A DNA stretch of 64,000 nt from JARRQJ01 sp963761035 (GTDB lineage: Bacteria > Pseudomonadota > Gammaproteobacteria > DRLM01), in the NCBI GenBank assembly GCA_963761035.1, contig CAVXFH010000002.1:2046001-2110000 (forward strand), in the 5' to 3' direction. The notes beneath the pieces are model-generated. The model was not told where the DNA came from. It saw only the letters and a list, made by a program, of their open reading frames with translations, and searched no databases. Below are positions 52,240-59,985 of this stretch, piece after piece. Position 1 is the first letter of the stretch, and every line of letters begins with the position of its first letter. A program made the translations under genes and the position numbers.

Positions 52240-53219
52240 GGCAGCACCTCGGTCATCCCGCGGCGCTGGGCAAGGAACAACAGGGCCAGCCCCGACACCA
52301 GAGGCAACCAATACCAGTCCGCATGTTCGCCGATCTTGTCGAGATGGATGTCCACGGTCTCCAGCTTCTCGATATCGGCGAGTATCGGACCCAGGTCTTC
52401 GTTGCGCTGCACGCGGTAATAACGGCCGCCGGTCTCGGTGGCGATTTGCCGCAACAAAGTTTCATCTAAAGGCAGTTCGGAAGAAATGATCTGGCCGCTC
52501 TCGCCGCCGGGATAGGCGACGATGCCGGAGCGGCCGATGCCTACCGTGTAGATCCGCACCTTATATTGCTTCGCCAGTTCCAGGGCATCGGCGGGGGAGA
52601 ACCGGCCGGCGGTGTTGGCGCCGTCGGTGAATAAAAACAGCACCCGCGACTGCGGCGGCCGGTCGCGCAGGCGTTTCACCGCCAGCGCCATCGCATCGCC
52701 CAGCGCGGTCTTCTCGCCGGCGATACCGTTGTGAATGTCGTGCAGCACGCTGCGCAGCAGGGTGAGGTCGCTCGTCATCGGTGTCAGGGTGTAGGCGTCG
52801 TCGCCGAAAACGATCAGGCCGGCGCGGTCGCCTTTACGCTGGGCGAGCAGCTTATCCACGGTGTCCTTCACCAGCGCCAGGCGGCTGGTGCGTTGACCGT
52901 CGATGATGAAATCCTCGGCGCGCATGGAACCGGAGACATCGATGGCGAACATCAGATCGCGGCCGGGATAGTCGTCGGGATGAATCGTGATCCACTGCGG
53001 GCGCGCGAGAGACAGGATGAGCAACATGCAGCCCGCCAGCCACAGCCACGGTAAATGCCGCGCGCGCGCCGGCAATTCCGCCGCCAGTTGCGCCAGCAAT
53101 GCCGCGTGGGGATGGAACAGCGCGGCCAGCTCGCGCGGCGGGCGGCGCCGCCACCAACGCCAGATCAGGAGCGGCAGCGGCAGGGCCAGTAACCAAGCGA
53201 AGGCGGCGAACGCGAACAT
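52236..53219 (-). CDS. batA: BatA: VWA-domain membrane protein
   Basis: A 327-residue protein with N-terminal helices (about 5-20 and 56-72), a VWA domain with the full MIDAS motif MFAIDVSGSMRAED (about residue 91) and a C-terminal helix (DWYWLPLVSGLALLFLAQRR). LPWLWLAGCMLLILSLARPQW is the usual BatA second helix. The VWA faces the periplasm and probably binds a divalent metal and a partner. It overlaps batB/C by four bases and follows the DUF4381 gene with four bases between. Confidence 0.93.
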   Translation of the reverse strand: MFAFAAFAWLLALPLPLLIWRWWRRRPPRELAALFHPHAALLAQLAAELPARARHLPWLWLAGCMLLILSLARPQWITIHPDDYPGRDLMFAIDVSGSMRAEDFIIDGQRTSRLALVKDTVDKLLAQRKGDRAGLIVFGDDAYTLTPMTSDLTLLRSVLHDIHNGIAGEKTALGDAMALAVKRLRDRPPQSRVLFLFTDGANTAGRFSPADALELAKQYKVRIYTVGIGRSGIVAYPGGESGQIISSELPLDETLLRQIATETGGRYYRVQRNEDLGPILADIEKLETVDIHLDKIGEHADWYWLPLVSGLALLFLAQRRGMTEVLP

Positions 53220-53223
53220 GGTT

Positions 53224-53682
53224 TCAGCGCGTCTCGCGCCGCGCGGCGGCGAGCCAGCGCTCGGCGCGGTCGAAGCAATGCGGCGGTAAAGTCAAAGGCG
53301 CTTGTTCGCGATAGCGCAGCGCCTGCAATTGGGTGAGGGTTTCGCGCCATAGCGCTTCATCGTCTACTGCGCTCGGCCGCGTCCGTGGGGTGAGTTGCGG
53401 CAGGCTGAGCCCTAAACGCAAAACGGCGGCGAGACGATAGGCCGCTTCCCGATCGGTAAGCGTGCGGGCCTGCCACGCGGCGCGCAAAGCGGCGAGCCGT
53501 TGCTGCGCCTCGCGTGCGGGCAAGGCCGGTTTGCGCGGGCGGCGGTTTTTCACAAACCAAACGAGGACGAGCGCGGCAACGATGACGGCGATGCCGATGA
53601 CCGGCAACAACCAGCTTGCGCCGCCGGGCGCCGGCGGCGGCAGGATGTCGGCGAGTTGCGATAAGGCGACGCCTTCCTTCAT
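53224..53682 (-). CDS. DUF4381-family membrane protein of the Bat operon
   Basis: A 152-residue protein with one N-terminal membrane helix (WLLPVIGIAVIVAALVLVWFV, about 25-45) followed by a basic cytoplasmic domain. LADILPPPAPGGASWLLPVIG at the start and REAAYRLAAVLRLGL later match DUF4381, found in MoxR-Bat operons. Function unknown. It is four bases from batA and about 120 bp from the DUF58 gene, the gap filled by a REP-like palindrome. Confidence 0.85.
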   Translation of the reverse strand: MKEGVALSQLADILPPPAPGGASWLLPVIGIAVIVAALVLVWFVKNRRPRKPALPAREAQQRLAALRAAWQARTLTDREAAYRLAAVLRLGLSLPQLTPRTRPSAVDDEALWRETLTQLQALRYREQAPLTLPPHCFDRAERWLAAARRETR

Positions 53683-53730
53683 GGGAAACCCGCGAATAAT
53701 TCGGCATGCCGGACATAACGTAGCGGAGAC

Positions 53731-53789
53731 CCGGAATCCAGCGCCTTTAGGCCAGCGGCTCGCTGGATTCCGGCATGCGCCGGAATGAC
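53731..53789. repeat. REP-like palindromic repeat
   Basis: CCGGAATCCAGCG (53731-53743) and CGCTGGATTCCGG (53761-53773) form a perfect 13-bp inverted repeat, followed by a second small palindrome CCGGCATGCGCCGG. The sequence type 'GGATTCCGG-ATGCGCCGGAATGAC' recurs widely in Beta- and Gammaproteobacterial intergenic DNA. Here it separates two genes of one operon. Confidence 0.7.
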
Positions 53790-53803
53790 ATTATAATTAT
53801 CAA

Positions 53804-54703
53804 TCAGACTGTCCATCGCAATTGATCCAACCGGCTCATCACATCGTCGTGGGTATGGATGCTTACCACGTTGATCCCGGCGCTCAGCAGGCTGCGCTGT
53901 AGCGCCGCGCTACGCTCCTCCATCACCGCGGCATAGCGCTCGCGCAGCCGAGGATCATCGGTATCCACTACATAGAGTTTACCGTCAGCCGCACGAAAAC
54001 GCGTGCGACCGATGGGCGTAAGCTGTTCCTCGGCGGTATCGACGATATGGATGGCGGTGACCTCGCAGCGCTCGGCGAGATGGCGCAATACCAATAGCTG
54101 CCGTTCATCGAAATGCTGAAAGTCGCTGATCAGATAAATACTGCTGCCCCGTTCCACGCCGCGATCCAGCCGTTCCAATGATGCGAGTTCATAGTGCGGC
54201 GACGGCGTCGCCGCCAGCGGCGCGATGACCGCGCGCAACAGATGTAAGGCCCCGTCCAAGGTGCGGGTCGCCGGAAAATCCTGTTCACCGTCGCCGTTCA
54301 GCACCAGGCCCGCCACCCGCTCCTGGCGCGCCACGGCGGAGAAGGTTAGCAACGCCGCTACGCGCGCCGCGGTAGCCGCCTTGATCTCGCGGCGGGTGCC
54401 GAAGGCCATGGTGGGGCCGCGGTCGATGACCAGATACACCAGCCGCTGCCGCTCCTCGCGGAATACCTTGGTGATGGCCCGCCCGCTGCGCGCCGTGGCG
54501 CGCCATTCCATGTGGCGTACGTCGTCGCCCGCCTGATAGGCGCGCAAATCCTCCAACTCCATGCCCCGCCCGCGAAACAGCGATACCACTGGCCCGGCAT
54601 AACGGCTCGCCACCGGCCGCCGCCGCTGCGCCTGAAACTGCAAGGTCTGGCGTTGCAGGGTTTCCAGTTCGGCTATGGTGAGGAGGGGGGTATTTATTGT
54701 CAT
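53804..54703 (-). CDS. DUF58-domain protein of the MoxR-Bat operon
   Basis: A 299-residue soluble protein. The central DUF58 signature is RGRGMELEDLRAYQAGDDVRHMEWRATARSG, followed by VFREERQRLVYLVIDRGPTMAFG, which begins the VWA-like fold. It generally sits between MoxR and BatA and may be a client or adaptor of the MoxR ATPase. It is separated from moxR by 423 bp that contain mobile repeat elements, while in related operons these genes usually touch. Confidence 0.9.
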   Translation of the reverse strand: MTINTPLLTIAELETLQRQTLQFQAQRRRPVASRYAGPVVSLFRGRGMELEDLRAYQAGDDVRHMEWRATARSGRAITKVFREERQRLVYLVIDRGPTMAFGTRREIKAATAARVAALLTFSAVARQERVAGLVLNGDGEQDFPATRTLDGALHLLRAVIAPLAATPSPHYELASLERLDRGVERGSSIYLISDFQHFDERQLLVLRHLAERCEVTAIHIVDTAEEQLTPIGRTRFRAADGKLYVVDTDDPRLRERYAAVMEERSAALQRSLLSAGINVVSIHTHDDVMSRLDQLRWTV

Positions 54704-54780
54704 AAACTATCAGCTGTCAGTGTTCAGCTATCAGAATAGGAAGATGTAGCCTGGGTTGAGCGACAGCGAAGCCCGGGTGT
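54704..54780. repeat. REP-like repeats between DUF58 gene and moxR
   Basis: TATCAGCTGTCAGTGTTCAGCTATCAG (54708-54734, two near-identical units) is followed by an inverted pair around GCCTGGGTT and AGCCCGGGT (54749-54777). The second part resembles common gammaproteobacterial REP elements. The stretch 54781-55003 holds nothing else I can name. Confidence 0.55.
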
Positions 54781-55003
54781 TATTTCTCCATCTGTGATTA
54801 GACTGGTAGAATTAGCGCTCACCGCGAACACACATGGATTGTGAGCCTCGTTCACATCCAGTCAGACATCTAACAGATCAGATCGCATCTGTCTCTGCCC
54901 CACCCCGTGAAACTGTTGAACAATATACGGTCCCGATACTATCTTTTCGGCATTGTCCTTTCCCGCATTCGGCATAGGACAATACAGGTTGAATTAAGCT
55001 GGC

Positions 55004-55120
55004 GTAGGGTGCGCTATGCGCACGATTTAATCGGATCGTCGATTCGATTTTTGTCCCCATCGTGTCTCCATTATCGCCGGTCTTGCTTGAAATCAAAACG
55101 GTGCGCATAGCGCACCCTAC
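55004..55120. repeat. MITE-like element with perfect 20-bp inverted ends
   Basis: The ends, 55004-55023 and 55101-55120, are perfect inverted complements of 20 bp, each beginning GTAGGGTGCGC and each itself nearly palindromic. The interior of 77 bp has no open frame. Size, ends and lack of coding fit a non-autonomous mobile element. It sits six bases after the moxR stop, inside the operon. Confidence 0.75.
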
Positions 55121-55126
55121 ATGTAT

Positions 55127-56146
55127 TTAGGGAATCGGCACCCGTTCCAAAATCCGCGCAATCGCCTGCGTCGGCCGCACGCCTTCCGCCCGCGCCGTAA
55201 AGCTCATGCCGATGCGATGATTGAGAACGTCGGCGGCGACGTCGAGGATGTCCGCCGGTTCGACGAAGTCGCGGTCGGCGAGGTAGGCGCGGGCGCGGGC
55301 GCAGCGCGCTATTGCCAATGTGGCGCGCGGCGAGGCGCCGCGGGCCAGCCACGCGGCGAGTTCGTCGTCCCAGCGTTTGGGGTCGCGGGTGGCGCCCGCC
55401 AGGGTGACGATGTAGCGCTCCAGCATGGGGTCTATATAGATGTGGTTCACGGCGTGGCGCGCCGCCAGGATGTCATTGGCTTTGAGCGCTGCTTGAGTCG
55501 GTACAGCGCTATCGCCGCGCAGGCGTGCGGTGTCGCGCTTGAGTATCTCCAGTTCTTCATCGGCGTTGGGATAATCCAGTTCCACTTTCATGATGAAGCG
55601 GTCGAGTTGCGCCTCGGGCAGCGGATAGGTGCCGTCCTGCTCGATGGGGTTCTGGGTGGCCATCACCAGAAAGATGTCCGACAGCTTGCGGGTGGTGCCG
55701 GCCACGGTGACCTGGTGTTCCTGCATGGCTTCCAGCAGGGCGCTCTGCACCTTGGGCGGGGCGCGGTTGATCTCGTCGGCGAGGATGATCTCGTGGAAGA
55801 TCGGGCCCGCGATGAAACGGAAACGGCCGTCCGCCGGGACGAAGATGTCGGTGCCGGTGATGTCGCCGGGGATCATGTCCGGGGTGAACTGGATGCGCTG
55901 AAAGCGCAGCGCCATGCCCTCGGCCAGGGTGCGCACCGCGGTGGTCTTGGCCAGGCCGGGTACGCCCTCCACCAGTAAATGGCCCTCGACGAGGACGGCG
56001 ATCAGCAGTCTATCCACCAACCGCTGTTGGCCGACGATGGTGCGCTGCAGATGATCCTTGAGGGCGGCGAGGGGGCGGCGGTGATCGGTGTCGGGCATCG
56101 TAAGCATTGCTGGCGATTGGAAATAGTGGCGGTTATCATAGCGCAT
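55127..56146 (-). CDS. moxR: MoxR-family AAA+ ATPase
   Basis: A 339-residue ATPase. Walker A is GVPGLAKTT (about residue 59), Walker B ILADEINRAPPKVQSALLEAM, then the sensor 1 region MATQNPIEQDGTYPLPEAQLDRF, all hallmark MoxR blocks. MoxR proteins act as chaperone-like motors for VWA proteins; here the likely clients are BatA, BatB/C and the DUF58 protein. It is the first gene of the operon; an alternative start lies at Met14 (MLTMPDT). Confidence 0.95.
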   Translation of the reverse strand: MRYDNRHYFQSPAMLTMPDTDHRRPLAALKDHLQRTIVGQQRLVDRLLIAVLVEGHLLVEGVPGLAKTTAVRTLAEGMALRFQRIQFTPDMIPGDITGTDIFVPADGRFRFIAGPIFHEIILADEINRAPPKVQSALLEAMQEHQVTVAGTTRKLSDIFLVMATQNPIEQDGTYPLPEAQLDRFIMKVELDYPNADEELEILKRDTARLRGDSAVPTQAALKANDILAARHAVNHIYIDPMLERYIVTLAGATRDPKRWDDELAAWLARGASPRATLAIARCARARAYLADRDFVEPADILDVAADVLNHRIGMSFTARAEGVRPTQAIARILERVPIP

Positions 56147-56351
56147 TCTTTGGCGGGATAGCCGATGTCGCGGATGGGGAATCGGCTTCGTGTTGTTAGT
56201 GTTTCAAACATTGATGAATGTAGTTCGTTTGATTTCGGTTGCCCTCAGCCCTCCCGGCTGCGCCTCCTCGCCGCGCTCTCCCCGGAGGGAGGAGTCTAAG
56301 TACTGATCCATCGTTGTCGTGGCAGATGATGATTAACGCGCGGAAAGAATC

Positions 56352-57161
56352 ATGAGTAAGCGTTCTGAAGCTGTCGCTGTGTTGCTCCCCGTGGGGCTGG
56401 TGATCGTCTTTGCGGTGATCTTGGCCCTGGCCTTCGAGCAGCGCGGCGCCAAATCCGTTCCCCGCGGCCCGCAGACGGTTACCAATTCCGTGGGGATCGA
56501 GTTGGTGCCCATCCCCGGCGGCAGTTTTATCATGGGGAGCGATTCAGTAGCGGGGCAGGGCAGCGAGGCACCGTCCCATCCCGTGCAGGTGGCGCCGTTT
56601 TATCTCGGCAAGTACGAAGTCACCCAGGCCCAGTGGCAGGCGGTGATGGGTTACAACCCCAGTTCCTATAAGCATCCGCAACGGCCGGTGGATCAGGTGA
56701 CCTGGCTGGAGGTGCAGTCGTTCATCGAGCGCCTCAATCGTCTGGAGGGAACCTCGTTGTATCGCTTGCCCTCCGAGGCGGAGTGGGAGTACGCCGCCCG
56801 CGCCGGGACGAAAGGCAAGTGGTCCTTCGGCGACGACCCTACGCAGCTCAGCCGCTTTGCCTGGTTCGGCCAGCATGGCGACATCGGCACGCAACTGGTG
56901 GGCGGACGGGCGCCCAATCCCTGGGGTCTCTACGATATGTACGGCAATGTGTGGGAATGGGTGCAGGATTGCTGGCACGACAATTACAACGGCGCGCCCC
57001 GGGAGGCAACGATCTGGAGCGGCGGGGATTGCAGTCTGCGCATGTTGCGCGGCGGCGGTTGGAACAGTCCGGCCGAGTATACCCGCTCGGCGGTGCGCGG
57101 CAGTTATTCCCCGCAGATGAACGATCCGGCCGATGGCTTTCGCCTCGCCAGAAGCAGGTAA
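56352..57161 (+). CDS. Membrane-anchored SUMF1/FGE-like domain protein
   Basis: A 269-residue protein with one N-terminal helix (about 7-28) that anchors it in the membrane, then a single SUMF1 domain facing the periplasm. Blocks include PIPGGSFIMGSD, YLGKYEVTQAQWQAVMGYNPSSYKHPQRPVDQVTW, YRLPSEAEWEYAARAG, GLYDMYGNVWEWVQD and MLRGGGWNS, ending GFRLARSR. The active-site cysteine pair of true FGE is missing. It resembles the protein at 10773 but is closer to the consensus. It sits alone between moxR and the ccm operon. Confidence 0.88.
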   Translation: MSKRSEAVAVLLPVGLVIVFAVILALAFEQRGAKSVPRGPQTVTNSVGIELVPIPGGSFIMGSDSVAGQGSEAPSHPVQVAPFYLGKYEVTQAQWQAVMGYNPSSYKHPQRPVDQVTWLEVQSFIERLNRLEGTSLYRLPSEAEWEYAARAGTKGKWSFGDDPTQLSRFAWFGQHGDIGTQLVGGRAPNPWGLYDMYGNVWEWVQDCWHDNYNGAPREATIWSGGDCSLRMLRGGGWNSPAEYTRSAVRGSYSPQMNDPADGFRLARSR

Positions 57162-57235
57162 CAAATTGAACCATAGTGGTATATTGCATTGTGCCGCGGT
57201 GCCCCGCTACGGGATAGGACAGGTCCGGGCTGACT

Positions 57236-57244
57236 TGCTATACT
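57236..57244 (+). promoter_or_regulatory. Extended -10 promoter candidate of the ccm operon
   Basis: TTGCTATACT contains TGC-TATACT, an extended -10 element one base off consensus, 28 bases before the ccmA ATG. No good -35 is visible, as is usual for extended -10 promoters. AGGAAGG just before the ATG serves as ribosome site. Confidence 0.5.
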
Positions 57245-57272
57245 CCCCCGTCATTTTGCCCTAGGAAGGCCG

Positions 57273-57890
57273 ATGCTGGAGGTCGTCGATCTGGTCTGTG
57301 TACGCGGTGAGCGCCGTTTGTTTCAGGACTTGAGTTTCACACTGACGGCGGGCGAACTGCTCTATGTGCACGGGCCCAACGGCAGCGGTAAGACCACCTT
57401 GCTCAGGACCCTCTGCGGTCTGGGCCTGCCCGAGGCGGGCGAGATCCGCTGGCGGGGACAGAGTATCCGCCGTTTGGGCGAGGAGTTTTATAAGGAGATG
57501 GCCTATGTGGGACATCTCAACGGCGTGAAGGAAGAATTGTCCGCCTTCGAAAATCTGCGGGTGGTCGGCCAGTTGGCCGGGGTGGCCGCCAGCGATGCTC
57601 GGGCCGAGGCGGCCTTGCAACGCATGGAGCTGAGGGCGTGCGGAGAACTGTCCGGCAAGGTCTTATCCCAAGGACAGAAACGGCGGGTGGCTTTGGCGCG
57701 TCTTTTGTTGGCGCCCAGGGCCTTATGGATTATGGACGAACCGTTTAATGCCCTGGATGTGAAGGCCGTGGGGATGATTCAGGCAATGCTCAGCGAGCAA
57801 CTTGATAATGGAGGTATGGTGGTTCTCACCACGCACCAGGAGGTGGAAATCATCAGTCATCGCGCGCAGCATATTCATCTCGGCATGTGA
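57273..57890 (+). CDS. ccmA: CcmA: ATPase of the cytochrome c maturation ABC complex
   Basis: A 205-residue ATP-binding subunit. Walker A is VHGPNGSGKTTLL, the signature is LSQGQKRRVALARLLL and Walker B is ALWIMDEPFNALD. With CcmB and CcmC it drives release of haem-loaded CcmE. The permease gene ccmB starts in its last four bases. First gene of a complete System I operon, ccmABCDEFGHI. Confidence 0.96.
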   Translation: MLEVVDLVCVRGERRLFQDLSFTLTAGELLYVHGPNGSGKTTLLRTLCGLGLPEAGEIRWRGQSIRRLGEEFYKEMAYVGHLNGVKEELSAFENLRVVGQLAGVAASDARAEAALQRMELRACGELSGKVLSQGQKRRVALARLLLAPRALWIMDEPFNALDVKAVGMIQAMLSEQLDNGGMVVLTTHQEVEIISHRAQHIHLGM

Positions 57891-58570
57891 GCGCCTCCTC
57901 CATGTGGTCGGCCATAGGGTGGGTGGTAAGGCGTGATTTGACGCTAGCGATGCGGCGGCGCGCCGATGTGCTGACCACCTTGTTCTTTTTCGTGATCGTG
58001 GTGAGCCTCTTTCCGTTGGGTGTCGGATCGGAGATGAACACCTTGCGCCTCATGGGGCCGGGGGTGGTATGGGTGGCGGCGCTGTTGGCCTCGATGTTGT
58101 CCCTGGGGCGCCTGTTTTCCGCTGATTACATCGACGGCACACTGGAGCAGATGATGCTGACGCCGCAGCCCCTGGCGGTCTTGGTGTTGGGTAAAATAGC
58201 GGCCCACTGGTTGGCGAGCGGTTTGCCGCTGGTATTGATGGCGCCGCTGTTGGGTGTGCAGTATGGGCTCCCGGCCCACGCCCTGGAGATACTGGTGGTG
58301 ACCTTATTATTAGGCACGCCGGTGTTGAGTCTGATCGGGGCGGTGGGGGCGGCGCTGACCCTGGGCCTGCGCGGCGGCGGGGTGTTGGTGTCCCTGTTGG
58401 TGTTACCGCTGTACATCCCGGTGCTGATCTTCGGCGCAGGAGCGGTGGAGGCCAGCGTCAGCGGGATAGGCGCCCAGGCCCATTTGTCGCTGCTCGGGGC
58501 GTTCCTGGCGCCGGCCCTGGTATTCGCGCCGTGGGCGACGGGGTGGGCGTTGAAAATTTCGGTGGAATGA
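57887..58570 (+). CDS. ccmB: CcmB: permease subunit of the cytochrome c maturation ABC complex
   Basis: A 227-residue protein with six predicted helices and the CcmB blocks VVRRDLTLAMRRRADVLTTLFFF, LASMLSLGRLFSADYIDGTLEQM and LLGTPVLSLIGAVGAALTLGLRGGGVLVSLLVLPLYIPVLIFG. The start overlaps ccmA; the first codons (MSASSMWS) are poorly conserved, so an internal ATG 15 bases downstream is possible. Confidence 0.95.
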   Translation: MSASSMWSAIGWVVRRDLTLAMRRRADVLTTLFFFVIVVSLFPLGVGSEMNTLRLMGPGVVWVAALLASMLSLGRLFSADYIDGTLEQMMLTPQPLAVLVLGKIAAHWLASGLPLVLMAPLLGVQYGLPAHALEILVVTLLLGTPVLSLIGAVGAALTLGLRGGGVLVSLLVLPLYIPVLIFGAGAVEASVSGIGAQAHLSLLGAFLAPALVFAPWATGWALKISVE

Positions 58571-59331
58571 ATAGGCATTACTGCGTGGCGCAACCTACTT
58601 TTAATTGGTTTAAGTATTCATCTCCGGCGAGCTTCTATCCCCTGGCCGGGAAGCTGATCCCGTATTTCGCGGCGCTGGCGCTGGTACTGACCGCCATTGG
58701 CCTCTATCTGGGATTTTTCGTGGCGCCCACGGATTACAAACAGGGGGAAGGCTATCGCATCATGTTCGTCCATGTCCCTGCGGCGTGGATGTCCATGTTC
58801 ATTTATGTGGTGATGGCTGTTTATGCGGGGCTGGGTCTGGTGTTTAATACCCGGCTGTCTTCGCTGATGGCCTCGGCCTTGGCGCCGACGGGGGCCTTGT
58901 TCACCTTTCTGGCCTTGTGGACCGGGTCTTTGTGGGGTAAACCCATGTGGGGCACCTGGTGGGTGTGGGATGCGCGTTTGACCTCGGAGTTGATCCTGTT
59001 GTTTTTGTACATTGGGTTCATGTCCTTGAAGGCGGCCATCGACGATCCACGCCGCGCCGCCCGCGCCAGCGGTCTGCTGGCCATCATCGGCGTGGTGAAC
59101 GTGCCCATCATTTATTATTCCGTGCAGTGGTGGAATACCCTGCATCAAGGGGCCTCCATCACCATCAGCAGCGGGACGTCCATGGAGGCCACCATGCTGG
59201 AGTCGCTGCTGGTGATGATCTTCGCATTTTGGATGTACACCATCGCGGTAGTTTTGACGCGGGTGCGCTGCGAGATACTGGAAGCGGAGCGCGATACCGA
59301 TTGGGTGGCCGCGGAATTAGGGAAATCATGA
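58567..59331 (+). CDS. ccmC: CcmC: haem delivery protein
   Basis: A 254-residue membrane protein from the ATG at 58567, overlapping the ccmB stop as ATGA; an in-frame start 12 codons earlier lies inside ccmB. The WWD motif is WGTWWVWDARLTSELILL, with histidines FVHVPAAWM before and LHQGASITI after it as likely haem ligands. Six helices. It attaches haem to CcmE at the periplasmic face. Confidence 0.96.
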   Translation: MNRHYCVAQPTFNWFKYSSPASFYPLAGKLIPYFAALALVLTAIGLYLGFFVAPTDYKQGEGYRIMFVHVPAAWMSMFIYVVMAVYAGLGLVFNTRLSSLMASALAPTGALFTFLALWTGSLWGKPMWGTWWVWDARLTSELILLFLYIGFMSLKAAIDDPRRAARASGLLAIIGVVNVPIIYYSVQWWNTLHQGASITISSGTSMEATMLESLLVMIFAFWMYTIAVVLTRVRCEILEAERDTDWVAAELGKS

Positions 59332-59525
59332 TGCACTGGGGCAGCGCCAGCGAGTTTTTCGCCATGGGGGGTTATGCCGTTTATGTGTGGGGTTCATACG
59401 GTGTGACGGCCTTGTTTTTGGTATTGGAAGTCATATTGGTGATGTTACGGAAACGAACTATTACCCAGCGCCTGAGTCGTAGAATTCGGATGCGTATTGA
59501 GGTGAATAATGAAGCCCAGACATAA
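59328..59525 (+). CDS. ccmD: CcmD: small membrane protein of the Ccm system
   Basis: A 65-residue protein starting at ATG 59328, overlapping the ccmC stop by four bases. MHWGSASEFFAMGGYAVYVWGSYGVTALFLVLEV is the usual CcmD start, a single helix with a short basic tail. It helps release holo-CcmE from CcmABC. ccmE starts within its last 17 bases. Confidence 0.92.
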   Translation: MMHWGSASEFFAMGGYAVYVWGSYGVTALFLVLEVILVMLRKRTITQRLSRRIRMRIEVNNEAQT

Positions 59526-59985
59526 ACGGCTCGCCTTTATCCTGGTAGGATTGGCGGGCGTTGCCGTGGCCGCCACCCTGGTATTGAATGCATTTCGCAG
59601 CAATATCGTGTTTGCCTATAGCCCCTCCGAGATCGCCGCCGGCAAGGTGCCGCTGGATCGCAGTTTCCGTTTGGGGGGGCTGGTGGAAAAAGGCAGCCTG
59701 CAGCGCGAGAACGACGGCCTCACCGTCCATTTTGTGGTCACCGATCTTGCCCAGACCGTGAAGGTGACCTATAAAGGCATCCTTCCCGACTTGTTCAAAG
59801 AAGGCACCAGCGCCGTGAGCCTGGGAAAGATGGGTCCCGACGGCGTCTTTCAAGCCGAGGAAGTTCTGGCCAAGCACGATGAAAAATATATGCCGCCCGA
59901 GGTGGCCAAGGCCTTGACAGAGGCGAAGAAGGCCAAAGCCAAGGATATACCTATAACTATGAATGAAGGAGGCGGCAGCAAATGA
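59509..59985 (+). CDS. ccmE: CcmE: periplasmic haem chaperone
   Basis: A 158-residue protein with one N-terminal helix (about 9-27) and an OB-fold domain. The covalent haem-binding His123 is in LAKHDEKYMPPEV, the HxxxY form, with Tyr127. The stretch RLGGLVEKGSL is the typical first strand. The C-terminus is a flexible Lys/Ala tail. It carries haem from CcmC to CcmF/H. Confidence 0.96.
   Translation: MKPRHKRLAFILVGLAGVAVAATLVLNAFRSNIVFAYSPSEIAAGKVPLDRSFRLGGLVEKGSLQRENDGLTVHFVVTDLAQTVKVTYKGILPDLFKEGTSAVSLGKMGPDGVFQAEEVLAKHDEKYMPPEVAKALTEAKKAKAKDIPITMNEGGGSK

Noticed and set aside
55121..55978. Plus-strand frame of 285 codons inside moxR
   Set aside because: MoxR Walker motifs are on the minus strand, and the antisense frame has no ribosome site or motif.
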